In this document: piece by piece, positions 1-5,976 of the stretch
Numbering within the stretch: the first letter of the stretch is position 1
How the letters are laid out: each line of letters begins with the position of its first letter
Program-made: the position numbers and the translations under genes
Assembly (NCBI GenBank): GCA_003566395.1
Contig: PXDL01000574.1
Span: forward strand, 1 to 7,786
Direction of reading: 5' to 3'
From: Balneolia bacterium
Lineage (GTDB): Bacteria; Bacteroidota; Rhodothermia; Balneolales; Cyclonatronaceae
DNA length: 7,786 nt
Notes under the pieces: model-generated
Databases searched by the model: none
What the model was told of the DNA's origin: nothing
What the model saw: the letters and a program-made list of their open reading frames with translations, nothing else

Positions 1-358
1 ACTCTACCTCGTGCGGCTTCATCGCTTCAAGCATCTCTTTCCAGAGACCGGCATTTTCCACCGGCTTTTTATCCGCTTTTTTCCATCCTCGTCGCTGCCA
101 TCCTGCAATCCAGTTTTTCTGGAATGTATTGATGATGAGCGCGCTGTCGCTGTGGATTTTCACCCGGCAAGGCTTTTTTAGCTTCTTCAGGGCCTCAATC
201 ACGGCCCGCATCTCCATTCGGTTGTTCGTAGTGTTTGCCTCGCCCCCGCTCAGCTCAAGTTCTTTGCCTTTCCATACTAAAATGGCGCCCCATCCGCCCG
301 GACCGGGATTTCCGCTGCAAGCGCCGTCGGTGTAAACAGTAACTTCTGGTTTGTTCAA
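1..358 (-). CDS. rnhA: Ribonuclease HI, C-terminus cut by window edge
   Basis: RNase HI cleaves the RNA strand of RNA/DNA hybrids in the cytoplasm, removing primers and R-loops. Reading the minus strand from 358 gives 119 residues that follow the E. coli-type family closely: 'YTDGACSGNPGPGGWGA' at residues 9-25, 'TTNNRMEM' at 43-50 and 'HSDSALI' at 69-75. Three of the four catalytic acidic residues are visible (D11, E49, D71). The fourth Asp and the loop His lie in the missing C-terminal part, as families of this type run to about 150 residues. The basic 'GWQRRGWKKADKKPV' segment matches the substrate-binding handle region. No ATG is available: the frame is closed by a TGA a short way upstream, and the only conventional start is TTG at 358-356, which puts the DG motif at the usual distance. 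No Shine-Dalgarno is visible before it. It lies 60 bases downstream of pyrF on the same strand and may share its transcript. The family call is near certain; the start is likely but unproven. Confidence 0.93.
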   Translation of the reverse strand, partial: MNKPEVTVYTDGACSGNPGPGGWGAILVWKGKELELSGGEANTTNNRMEMRAVIEALKKLKKPCRVKIHSDSALIINTFQKNWIAGWQRRGWKKADKKPVENAGLWKEMLEAMKPHEVE

Positions 359-418
359 AAAATTGGTTGTTTGAGTTTTATGATGATGATCAATTCAGAG
401 AAATCAGGCCCTGATCCT

Positions 419-1264
419 TCAAAACCTTGACAAAAGTGGTTTAAACGCCTGTTTGTAGGCTGCTGCGGCTCCCTCAACTTCCGAAGTCCAGGACCGGTTA
501 GCCGGATCGAAGCGGTAGATGATATCCCGGCTTATTACGGGTAAAGCTGGATTTCGGCAAGACTTCAGCGCCTCTATCAATGTTTCCGGGGTTCCGCCCT
601 GCGCACCTATACCCGGAATTAGCAGCGGCGCATCCGGAAAAAGACCGGCCGGACCGGTCAGCCGCTTCCCATGAGTGGCCCCAACTACCATTCCGATCGT
701 CCCTGCGGTTTCCGGTTCGCGTTGAAGCTCAGCCAGCTTTAAGGCGATGCTGTCCGACAGGCTGGTGCCGTCTTCAAACCTGCGCATCAAAAAATCGGAA
801 GCACCGGCATTGCTGGTAAGCACCAGGGCAAATACGGCGCGGCTTTCCTCCTTCAAAAACGGCCGGAGGGTTTCCACCCCCATCAGCGGATTCAGGGTGA
901 CGGCATCGCAGTCGAAAACGCCGAAAAATGCCCGTTCATACTGCTCGGCGGTAGTGCCGATATCGCCACGCTTGGCATCGGCTATCACGATTTTCGAGCG
1001 GGGGACCATGCGGCGTACATCATTAAAAACCTGAAGGCCCTGCGTACCGAGCGCCTCAAAAAAGGCCAGGTTCAGCTTGTAGCCGCAACAATAGTTTGCT
1101 GTTTTTGTGATGACCTCCCGGCAAAACAAGCGAACGGCTTCCGGGGCGGAATGCACCTGCATCCTGATAATATCGGGAAGCGAGCCAAATTTCGGGTCAA
1201 GCCCTACCACAAGGCTGCTGCCTGACTCCTGCACGGCCTGCTGTAATTTTTCAGGAAACGTCAT
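419..1264 (-). CDS. pyrF: Orotidine 5'-phosphate decarboxylase, PyrF type 2 subfamily
   Basis: This enzyme decarboxylates orotidine 5'-monophosphate to UMP, the last step of de novo pyrimidine synthesis, in the cytoplasm. The 281-residue protein shows the (beta/alpha)8 landmarks of the longer, type 2 form: 'VGLDP' at 20-24, the substrate-binding strand 'KLNLAFFEALG' at 63-73, the catalytic 'DAKRGDIGTTAEQY' at 96-109 (D96, K98, D101), 'TLNPLMG' at 123-129, 'VVGAT' at 193-197 and the phosphate-binding 'PGIGAQGG' at 217-224. Length and the DAKRGDIG signature separate it from the ~230-residue type 1 enzyme of E. coli. The ATG at 1264-1262 is preceded by GGAAG (complement of 1272-1276), 7 bases upstream, a good ribosome site that supports this start. 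It is downstream of the flippase gene (107-base gap) and upstream of rnhA (60-base gap). The gap in front contains a possible own promoter and a cluster of TTTGCAAA palindromes, so independent regulation is plausible. Confidence 0.96.
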   Translation of the reverse strand: MTFPEKLQQAVQESGSSLVVGLDPKFGSLPDIIRMQVHSAPEAVRLFCREVITKTANYCCGYKLNLAFFEALGTQGLQVFNDVRRMVPRSKIVIADAKRGDIGTTAEQYERAFFGVFDCDAVTLNPLMGVETLRPFLKEESRAVFALVLTSNAGASDFLMRRFEDGTSLSDSIALKLAELQREPETAGTIGMVVGATHGKRLTGPAGLFPDAPLLIPGIGAQGGTPETLIEALKSCRNPALPVISRDIIYRFDPANRSWTSEVEGAAAAYKQAFKPLLSRF

Positions 1265-1371
1265 ATTTGTACTTCCATAGTCTGATTATTGAAGCCGAAT
1301 ATACTCAGCTTTGCAAACGCATTGCAAAAAAGGAGAATTACTTTGCCAAAAGACAGGTTTTGCAAAGCCTT
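1265..1371 (-). promoter_or_regulatory. Possible Bacteroidota-type promoter region for pyrF
   Basis: On the minus strand, TTTG (complement of 1325-1328) is followed after 21 bases by TATATTCG (complement of 1296-1303). This fits the Bacteroidota primary-sigma pattern TTTG - about 20 bases - TAnnTTTG with one mismatch in the -7 element. Transcription would begin near 1290, leaving a leader of roughly 25 bases that includes the GGAAG ribosome site at 1272-1276. The pairing is a hand match to a short degenerate consensus, so it could be chance; the assignment also depends on the host really belonging to that group. Confidence 0.3.
1308..1368. repeat. Cluster of four TTTGCAAA-like palindromes; 10-base inverted repeat
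   Basis: Four copies of a short palindrome lie between the flippase stop and pyrF: TTTGCAAA at 1310-1317, ATTGCAAA at 1321-1328, TTTGCCAAA at 1342-1350 and TTTGCAAA at 1359-1366. The outer copies extend to a perfect 10-base inverted repeat, GCTTTGCAAA at 1308-1317 and TTTGCAAAGC at 1359-1368. The first three copies start 11 and 21 bases apart, close to one and two helical turns, and the cluster overlaps the proposed TTTG promoter element. There is no T-run after either arm, so it does not look like an intrinsic terminator. An operator array for a dimeric regulator is the natural inference, but no regulator can be named. Confidence 0.5.
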
Positions 1372-2796
1372 CTACCAGTTTTTCATTTTCCAGACATGAA
1401 ACAACCCCGTTGCACCCGCTACTAAAGTTGTGAGGATGAATCCGGGCCAGATGAACCCCGCTCCGTATTTAAGAGCAACTGCCGCGAAGCCAAGTATCGG
1501 CATGGAAACCAGAAGCGGGAGCAATGCCTTACCCGGCATAATGCGTGAGGGCGACATATCATACTGTTTTTTACAGTACATAAACAGCAACACTATATAC
1601 AGCACATGAGCCAGCATCGTTGCCCATGCCGGACCCGCCAGCCCTATCCAGCTAACAAGCAGAATACTAAGCACCAGATTAAAACCGAACTCGACTACGC
1701 TGTACCGGGCGGTAATATCGCTCCGGCCCAACCCGAGCAAAATACTGTGCGGAAAGAAAAGCTGCGTGAGTACAGTTAACAAATAGATACGGAAAACAGG
1801 GGCCGAATCACGGTAACCGCCGAATAGAACAAAGAGGACTTCCTCGGCGAAAACAAACAGAACCACGACGGCCGGTATGAGCAGGAGCGAAAGGCGCGAG
1901 CTAACTTTACGCAGCTCATCCTGCGCCCCGGCAAAAGCGCCCGCCCTGAGCTTATCGGCGTATTCCGAGACAATACTGGCTCCTACAGCCGCGGTCAATG
2001 CTGTAATGAAGGGAATTTTCTTCGCCCCGATTTCATAAACGGCATAGCGGGCGTCATCCTCAAAAAATATCCCGATCACCCACTTATCTACCTGAACGGC
2101 GGCAACTGCGGCGATGGTAAGCAGAAAAATGCCTTTCCCGTAGGCCATAGATTGTGAGAGTTCTGCCCAAAATACCGGTCGCGACGGCAGCGCATCAATA
2201 TGACGCAGGGCGAGGATAACCAACAGCAACACCCGAATGGCCGGGCCCGCCGACATAATCAGAAATACGGTGGGTATGTCCATGCCCAGATAGAAAGGCA
2301 CGACGATCAGGAAAAACTCAACAATATTATAGGTGATGCTGTAGCCTACCAGCCATTTTTTCCGGCGGATGCTCACAAAGAGCGGTTCGGCTATCCCCGC
2401 AAAAACCGACAGCCCCATGTAGAGAGCAAAATACCTGAATGCGGTTTCAAGCTCCGTGATATTTAGTTGGGATGCCCAAAATCCGGCAAAAAGTCCGCCA
2501 ATGAGGGCCGTCAGAACTCCATAGGACAATCCCAGAGCCAGGTTTACCGACAGCACCGTATCACGGGCGCCTGTCTTGGCACGGTAATAGAGTGTGCCGG
2601 CCAGGGTGTTCACGAAGGCGGGACCGAGCACCCCATAAAGCAGCCAGACCTTCCGATATGCCCCGTACACCTCTTCATCCAACAACCGGGTAAGAACCAT
2701 AGCCGCAGCAAGCGCCATCACGATAGCCGCATAACGCGACAGCGACATGGCGCTGAGCTTTCGGTAAAACGACGAGATTTCAGGAATTACAGGCAT
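1372..2796 (-). CDS. Polysaccharide/lipid-linked oligosaccharide flippase, MOP superfamily (Wzx-like)
   Basis: This is an integral inner-membrane protein of 474 residues with about 14 hydrophobic segments by eye, the first at residues 20-40 and the last two near the C-terminus. The N-terminal pattern 'SRYAAIVMALAAAMVLTRLL' followed by 'EEVYGAYRK' is typical of the polysaccharide biosynthesis/export branch of the MOP superfamily, where a first helix ends in 'xxRLLxxxxYGxY'. Members flip undecaprenyl-linked oligosaccharide units or related lipids to the periplasmic side. Charged residues sit in the loops, for example after helix 3 ('YYRAKTGARD') and 'KKWLVGY'. No glycosyltransferase, Wzy or Wzz gene is in the window, so the substrate (O-antigen, capsule, teichuronic-like or exopolysaccharide) cannot be read from context. 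The ATG at 2796-2794 is chosen over the in-frame M17 because it leaves a normal short amphipathic lead; only a weak GGAA lies upstream of it. The gene diverges from the transsulfuration enzyme. Confidence 0.85.
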   Translation of the reverse strand: MPVIPEISSFYRKLSAMSLSRYAAIVMALAAAMVLTRLLDEEVYGAYRKVWLLYGVLGPAFVNTLAGTLYYRAKTGARDTVLSVNLALGLSYGVLTALIGGLFAGFWASQLNITELETAFRYFALYMGLSVFAGIAEPLFVSIRRKKWLVGYSITYNIVEFFLIVVPFYLGMDIPTVFLIMSAGPAIRVLLLVILALRHIDALPSRPVFWAELSQSMAYGKGIFLLTIAAVAAVQVDKWVIGIFFEDDARYAVYEIGAKKIPFITALTAAVGASIVSEYADKLRAGAFAGAQDELRKVSSRLSLLLIPAVVVLFVFAEEVLFVLFGGYRDSAPVFRIYLLTVLTQLFFPHSILLGLGRSDITARYSVVEFGFNLVLSILLVSWIGLAGPAWATMLAHVLYIVLLFMYCKKQYDMSPSRIMPGKALLPLLVSMPILGFAAVALKYGAGFIWPGFILTTLVAGATGLFHVWKMKNW

Positions 2797-2812
2797 AAGT
2801 ACGGTTCCGGCT

Positions 2813-2865
2813 GTTCAGGGCGTCACACCCCCTGCTGCGGCAGATATCTCCGCAAAACGCTGAAC
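2813..2865. repeat. Nested inverted repeat in the flippase leader
   Basis: The outer arms are GTTCAG-GG-CGT (2813-2823) and ACG-CTGAAC (2857-2865), pairing over nine bases with a two-base bulge. Inside is GCGG (2837-2840) with CCGC (2850-2853), around a loop containing the palindrome AGATATCT (2842-2849). As RNA it would fold within the 5' leader of the flippase, 17-69 bases before its start codon. As DNA the AGATATCT core could be a protein site. It has no following T-run on either strand. Confidence 0.4.
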
Positions 2866-2870
2866 AAGAT

Positions 2871-2888
2871 AACAGGAAATCCCCTGTT
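2871..2888. repeat. Short inverted repeat AACAGG-N6-CCTGTT
   Basis: A perfect six-base inverted repeat with a six-base spacer lies immediately next to the larger nested repeat, on the side away from the flippase. It could be an operator half-site pair or part of the same leader structure. The size alone allows chance occurrence. Confidence 0.3.
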
Positions 2889-3136
2889 CGCCATCATCCG
2901 GTCGGCGGGCAGTTTGGATTGCCGGATGTTCGAATTACCGAGGCCTTTTCTTCAAGGGAAGATTCCGGCTTTAGGGAAATTGGGATGTGGGCGGTGGGCG
3001 GTATGATTTGATCGTTGAACATCAGAGTTTCGCAGTTTTTTTTACGATGTTGTCCTTTCGGCAGCTCATCTCGGGGCCGGCAGCAGAAACCGGGAATAGT
3101 AGCTCCGGAATCGTTACCTTCTTTTCAAAAAAACAA

Positions 3137-3143
3137 AAGGAAG
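3137..3143 (+). promoter_or_regulatory. Ribosome binding site AAGGAAG of the transsulfuration gene
   Basis: AAGGAAG lies just before the ATG at 3148, with the GGA core 6 bases from it. It is one of the two clear Shine-Dalgarno matches in the window, and it decides the start in favour of 3148 rather than any later in-frame ATG. Confidence 0.6.
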
Positions 3144-3147
3144 CTTA

Positions 3148-4266
3148 ATGCGATTCGAAACCAAAGCCATACACACCGGACTAAAGCTCGGAAATCCTTC
3201 CAATGCTATTATTCCGCCCATTTCGCCAAGTACTATTTATGAGATAGATGAAACAGGGTATAACGAAAACGACCTGCTATACAGCCGGCTTGACAATCCG
3301 AACCGCCTGCAATTTGAGCATTTGATTTCCACGCTCGAAAACGGGGAGGCCGCTGCGGCTTTTTCGTCGGGCATTGCGGCTGCCAAAGCTATTTTAACGG
3401 CATTGCGGCCCGGAGATCACATCGTGCTTCCGGAGGATGTTTATACCGGAAACCGAAATATGGTAAACCGGATTATGGCTCCTTGGGGGCTGGAGCCGTC
3501 ATTTATTGATATGACATCCATCGAAACCATCGAAGCGCACATCCAGCCCAACACAAAACTGATATGGATCGAAACGCCGTCCAATCCACTCATGAGAATC
3601 ACAGATATACGGGCGGTGGTGGAACTGGCTAAATCCCGCAATCTGCTTACTGTGGCAGACAACACCTGGCCCCCTCCGGTCAACCAGCTGCCGCTTGAGC
3701 TTGGGGTTGACCTGGTTCTTCATTCCACTTCCAAATATTTCGGCGGACACAGCGATATAATCGGTGGTGCAGTGATAGCCAAAAAGTATGATGACTTTTT
3801 TGAGCGTATCCGGCTTAATCAGCAAATAGGCGGTGCAGTACCTTCTCCTCAGGACTGCTGGATGCTGAGCCGAAGTACACGCACTCTGGCTTACCGAATG
3901 AAAGGCCACAACGAGCATGCGTCAAAAGTGGCGGCTTATTTAATTGCCCATCCACGGATAGCGGATGTGTACTACCCCGGAATTGCAACACACCGGGGCC
4001 ACGAAATCGCAAAAAGTCAAATGCGTGGCTTTGGTGGGATGATCTCGTTTTTAGTTGACGGAAATCAGGAAGCGTCGATAAAAATTGTGGGCAGCTCTAA
4101 ACTGATTACACGGGCCACCAGCCTCGGCGGCGTGGAAAGCACCTGGGAGCACCGGCAGAGCAGCGAAGGAAAGGACTCGATTACTCCTGAAAATTTGATT
4201 CGATTAAGCGTGGGCCTTGAGCACCCCGATGACATTATCGAGGACCTTGACCGGGCCCTGAAATGA
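3148..4266 (+). CDS. Transsulfuration-family PLP enzyme (cystathionine gamma-synthase / beta- or gamma-lyase)
   Basis: This 372-residue cytoplasmic enzyme belongs to the Cys/Met-metabolism PLP family, fold-type I, active as a tetramer in relatives. Visible motifs in order: 'YSRLDNPNR' at 45-53 (Y45 and R47 contact the neighbouring subunit's PLP phosphate), 'SSGIAA' at 73-78, the ring-stacking Tyr in 'DVYTG' (Y99), 'ETPSNP' at 142-147, 'DNTW' at 171-174 (D171 holds the pyridine nitrogen), 'HSTSKYFGGHSD' at 192-203 with the Schiff-base lysine K196, 'TSLGGVEST' at 324-332 and the carboxylate-binding arginine in 'IRLSVGLE' (R352). All essential residues are present and the length is close to the family's usual 380-400. 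It departs from textbook members with 'DNTWPPPVNQ' where 'DNTFATPYLQ' is common, and 'WEHRQSSEG' where gamma-synthases and lyases have 'EHPASMTH', so the specific reaction (cystathionine synthesis, cleavage, or methionine/homocysteine chemistry) is left open. No met or cys gene adjoins it. It ends in tandem in-frame stops, TGA then TAA (4264-4269). Confidence 0.9.
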   Translation: MRFETKAIHTGLKLGNPSNAIIPPISPSTIYEIDETGYNENDLLYSRLDNPNRLQFEHLISTLENGEAAAAFSSGIAAAKAILTALRPGDHIVLPEDVYTGNRNMVNRIMAPWGLEPSFIDMTSIETIEAHIQPNTKLIWIETPSNPLMRITDIRAVVELAKSRNLLTVADNTWPPPVNQLPLELGVDLVLHSTSKYFGGHSDIIGGAVIAKKYDDFFERIRLNQQIGGAVPSPQDCWMLSRSTRTLAYRMKGHNEHASKVAAYLIAHPRIADVYYPGIATHRGHEIAKSQMRGFGGMISFLVDGNQEASIKIVGSSKLITRATSLGGVESTWEHRQSSEGKDSITPENLIRLSVGLEHPDDIIEDLDRALK

Positions 4267-4801
4267 TAAACCAAAATCGGACGTTTCGGACATTTCTTCG
4301 CTCTTGTTTACAGGTTTGAAGAAGTTGAGATTGTCGTCCCTTAAGTACTATCCATTTTGACCAGCAATTCCAGCACAGCTTTTGACCTTAGGCGAACCTG
4401 CCCCTCAAGCTCGATTTGCATCGGGAACGAATTGACGTGTGTACGTCATCAGCATTACGGGAATTCTGCAATTTTCATTCCGCTGATCAAGAAATTATGC
4501 CAAGAATTACATCAATCAGCTCCGCAATAGCCGAAAAAAAGAGCGTGTACCGCTATTTCGAGTTCATTTTAGAAGTGAACAGACTTCAATCCGGATGTCA
4601 ACTCAGTTCAATTCCTTTTTAGTTTCTTTGGATTGATGCATTCCGGTGCTTAAAATCCCACATTCCATGCGATAATACATACGTGAATTAGTATATTCAT
4701 ATTTCTCTCCTGTACCCTGCCTTTGGGAAGGACTTTACCGAACCGTTCTATTGCATACGGGAGCAACTAACAGAGTCCATTACACACAAGAAATTATTAA
4801 T
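4267..4801. other. Gene-free stretch of lower GC before rodZ
   Basis: These 535 bases have about 40% GC on six hand-counted 60-base lines (35-43%), lower than the surrounding genes. Short open frames exist on both strands but none has codon pattern, ribosome site or recognisable motif; the longest (4416-4622, plus, TTG start) reads as an unremarkable mix. On the minus strand a frame from an ATG near 4420 gives 26 residues ending close to 4345, also unrecognised. Visible structure includes TTCTTC (4294-4299) with GAAGAA (4318-4323), which has no T-run and is a poor terminator, the TGACGT/ACGTCA dyad at 4433-4448, and GATAAT (4671-4676) without a matching -35. The rodZ promoter presumably lies in the last 150 bases. 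Degraded gene or old insertion is possible but not shown. Confidence 0.6.
4433..4448. repeat. Dyad TGACGT-N4-ACGTCA
   Basis: A perfect six-base inverted repeat with spacer GTGT forms a 16-base dyad, the size of a typical operator for a dimeric helix-turn-helix regulator. It lies 354 bases upstream of the rodZ start and 167 bases past the transsulfuration gene, so it is not obviously placed to control either. It may be chance. Confidence 0.3.
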
Positions 4802-5962
4802 ATGTCGCAGCTTCATACAGACTTGCAGCAGGTTCGCAAGAGCCGGAAAATGAGCATACAGGATGTGTATGATAAAACCCGGCTCTCCCTCGAGAATATT
4901 GAAAAGATCGAAGACGGTTCGATCTATCATTCCGACCGGAACATAACCTACGTCCGCAGCTTCATCCGCACCTATGGCAGAGGAATCGGCATCAATGACA
5001 GCGACATGATTGAGGCTCTGGATAAGCATGAGGCCGGTTCTTATGACGGCTCGATCAGGACTACTTATCTTGGCGGATCAAAGGAAGCGCCTTCAGACAC
5101 ATCCGGAGCCGCATCGCCCGAAAAACCTAAAACCGAACCGCCGGCCTCCACAAAGCCGAAGTCGGTACCGCCGTCTCCCGGAAAAGAATCCACGCCCGGA
5201 CCCTCAAAACCCGAGCCTTCGGTAGAGCCGGCTGAAAAGCAGAAACCTCGTCCCAAAGTTCTGGACGGTTCAAGCATAGGTCCCGGCAAAACCGGCCCGA
5301 TCAATGTAGGAGGCTCCCATGTTTCGCCTCCGCCCAAGACCGGCGATGTTAACTGGAGTGACCTCGGCCGAAGAGCAGCCCAAAAACCTACGATCCCCGT
5401 GGTACCGATAATCGCAGGAGTGGTAATTTTGCTTCTGCTCGGTATTTTGCTGTATTGGCTGATCAGCTCGTCAGACGAGTATGAAGAAACGGGAGTTGTT
5501 CCGGACGCGACCGAAACCATTCAGCCGGACGAATCCCGCGCCTCTTCTCTGCTGAGCGACACCCTTGACGCTCCCGTACCTCCGGATCCCGCCCGTGCGG
5601 GTCAAGGCTCCCTACCCGATACGCTCCATGTGGTTGTGTATGCCGCCCGGGGAAATCTTGAACCGTTTCGCGTCAGCTCCGACACCTTCGATAACCGCCG
5701 CCCTTACTGGATAGAGCAGGGTAAAGGTATGCGTATTGCTTTCGTCAATGAAGTCCGGCTCTCCGGCAGCATGAACCGTATGCTTGTTCTGTATGATGAT
5801 CGTGTGATTACGGAATTCGATGAAATCAATCAGCAGGGTGAACGTATTCTGCGCCGTTCGCAGTTTGAAAGTGATCCCTCACTGGAATCATTCACACAGT
5901 CTGCATTACCGGACGACATCTCCGAGCCAGGGGAAATTATAGACCGCCCGGTAATCAACTAA
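4802..5962 (+). CDS. rodZ: RodZ-like membrane-anchored helix-turn-helix protein
   Basis: RodZ links the MreB cytoskeleton to the elongasome and sets rod shape. From ATG 4802 the protein has 386 residues: an N-terminal degenerate HTH domain (about 3-70), a Pro/Lys/Ser-rich cytosolic linker (about 94-165), one transmembrane helix (about 203-221, 'AGVVILLLLGILLYWLI') with basic residues before it, an acidic periplasmic spacer, and a C-terminal beta-rich domain (about 272-353) resembling the RodZ C-terminal domain. The 'YVRSFIRTYGR' segment (50-60) matches the E. coli RodZ helix 'FLRGYIRSYAR'; by my alignment Y50 and F54 stand where E. coli F60 and Y64 contact MreB. The same architecture occurs in other HTH_25 proteins, so a regulatory role remains possible; mreB is not in view. 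The frame is open back to a TTG at 4751, adding 17 residues without family likeness, so 4802 is preferred although no Shine-Dalgarno precedes it. ligA starts 14 bases after the stop. Confidence 0.82.
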   Translation: MSQLHTDLQQVRKSRKMSIQDVYDKTRLSLENIEKIEDGSIYHSDRNITYVRSFIRTYGRGIGINDSDMIEALDKHEAGSYDGSIRTTYLGGSKEAPSDTSGAASPEKPKTEPPASTKPKSVPPSPGKESTPGPSKPEPSVEPAEKQKPRPKVLDGSSIGPGKTGPINVGGSHVSPPPKTGDVNWSDLGRRAAQKPTIPVVPIIAGVVILLLLGILLYWLISSSDEYEETGVVPDATETIQPDESRASSLLSDTLDAPVPPDPARAGQGSLPDTLHVVVYAARGNLEPFRVSSDTFDNRRPYWIEQGKGMRIAFVNEVRLSGSMNRMLVLYDDRVITEFDEINQQGERILRRSQFESDPSLESFTQSALPDDISEPGEIIDRPVIN

Positions 5963-5976
5963 CTCTTATTCAGCAC

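Larger units (their letters stand above)
2797..3147. other. Divergent intergenic region between flippase and transsulfuration gene
   Basis: These 351 bases hold no convincing gene; an open frame running in from the flippase antisense (2467-3006) has no recognisable protein features. The left part contains two inverted repeats, described separately. A tandem GGGCGGT pair lies at 2989-3002, and an eight-T run at 3036-3043. The right part (3062-3110) carries three CCGG blocks (3077-3080, 3090-3093, 3105-3108) that could pair in alternative ways as RNA in the leader of the downstream gene. I compared this leader by eye with SAM-I and SAH riboswitch cores and did not recognise one. Promoters for both flanking genes must lie here but cannot be placed with confidence. 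Confidence 0.6.

Noticed and set aside
1308..1368. Intrinsic terminator for the flippase
   Set aside because: The 10-base stem has a 41-base loop and no T-run after it on either strand.
2467..3006. 179-codon plus-strand frame entering the divergent intergenic region
   Set aside because: Most of it is antisense to the flippase, and its translation is a low-information mix rich in Arg, Gly, His and Cys with no motif or ribosome site.
4294..4323. Terminator after the transsulfuration gene
   Set aside because: TTCTTC/GAAGAA forms only a weak stem with an 18-base loop and no U-tract.
4416..4622. 68-codon plus-strand frame in the gap before rodZ
   Set aside because: It starts with TTG, has no ribosome site, and shows no family likeness or coding pattern.
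4751..4801. Extended rodZ start at TTG 4751
   Set aside because: The extra 17 residues do not resemble RodZ N-termini, whereas ATG 4802 places the HTH domain at the usual distance.
5065..5520. 151-codon minus-strand frame over the rodZ linker
   Set aside because: It mirrors the Pro/Lys/Ser-rich linker of rodZ, where biased codons keep the antisense frame open; the Gly/Ser-rich product is an artefact of that.
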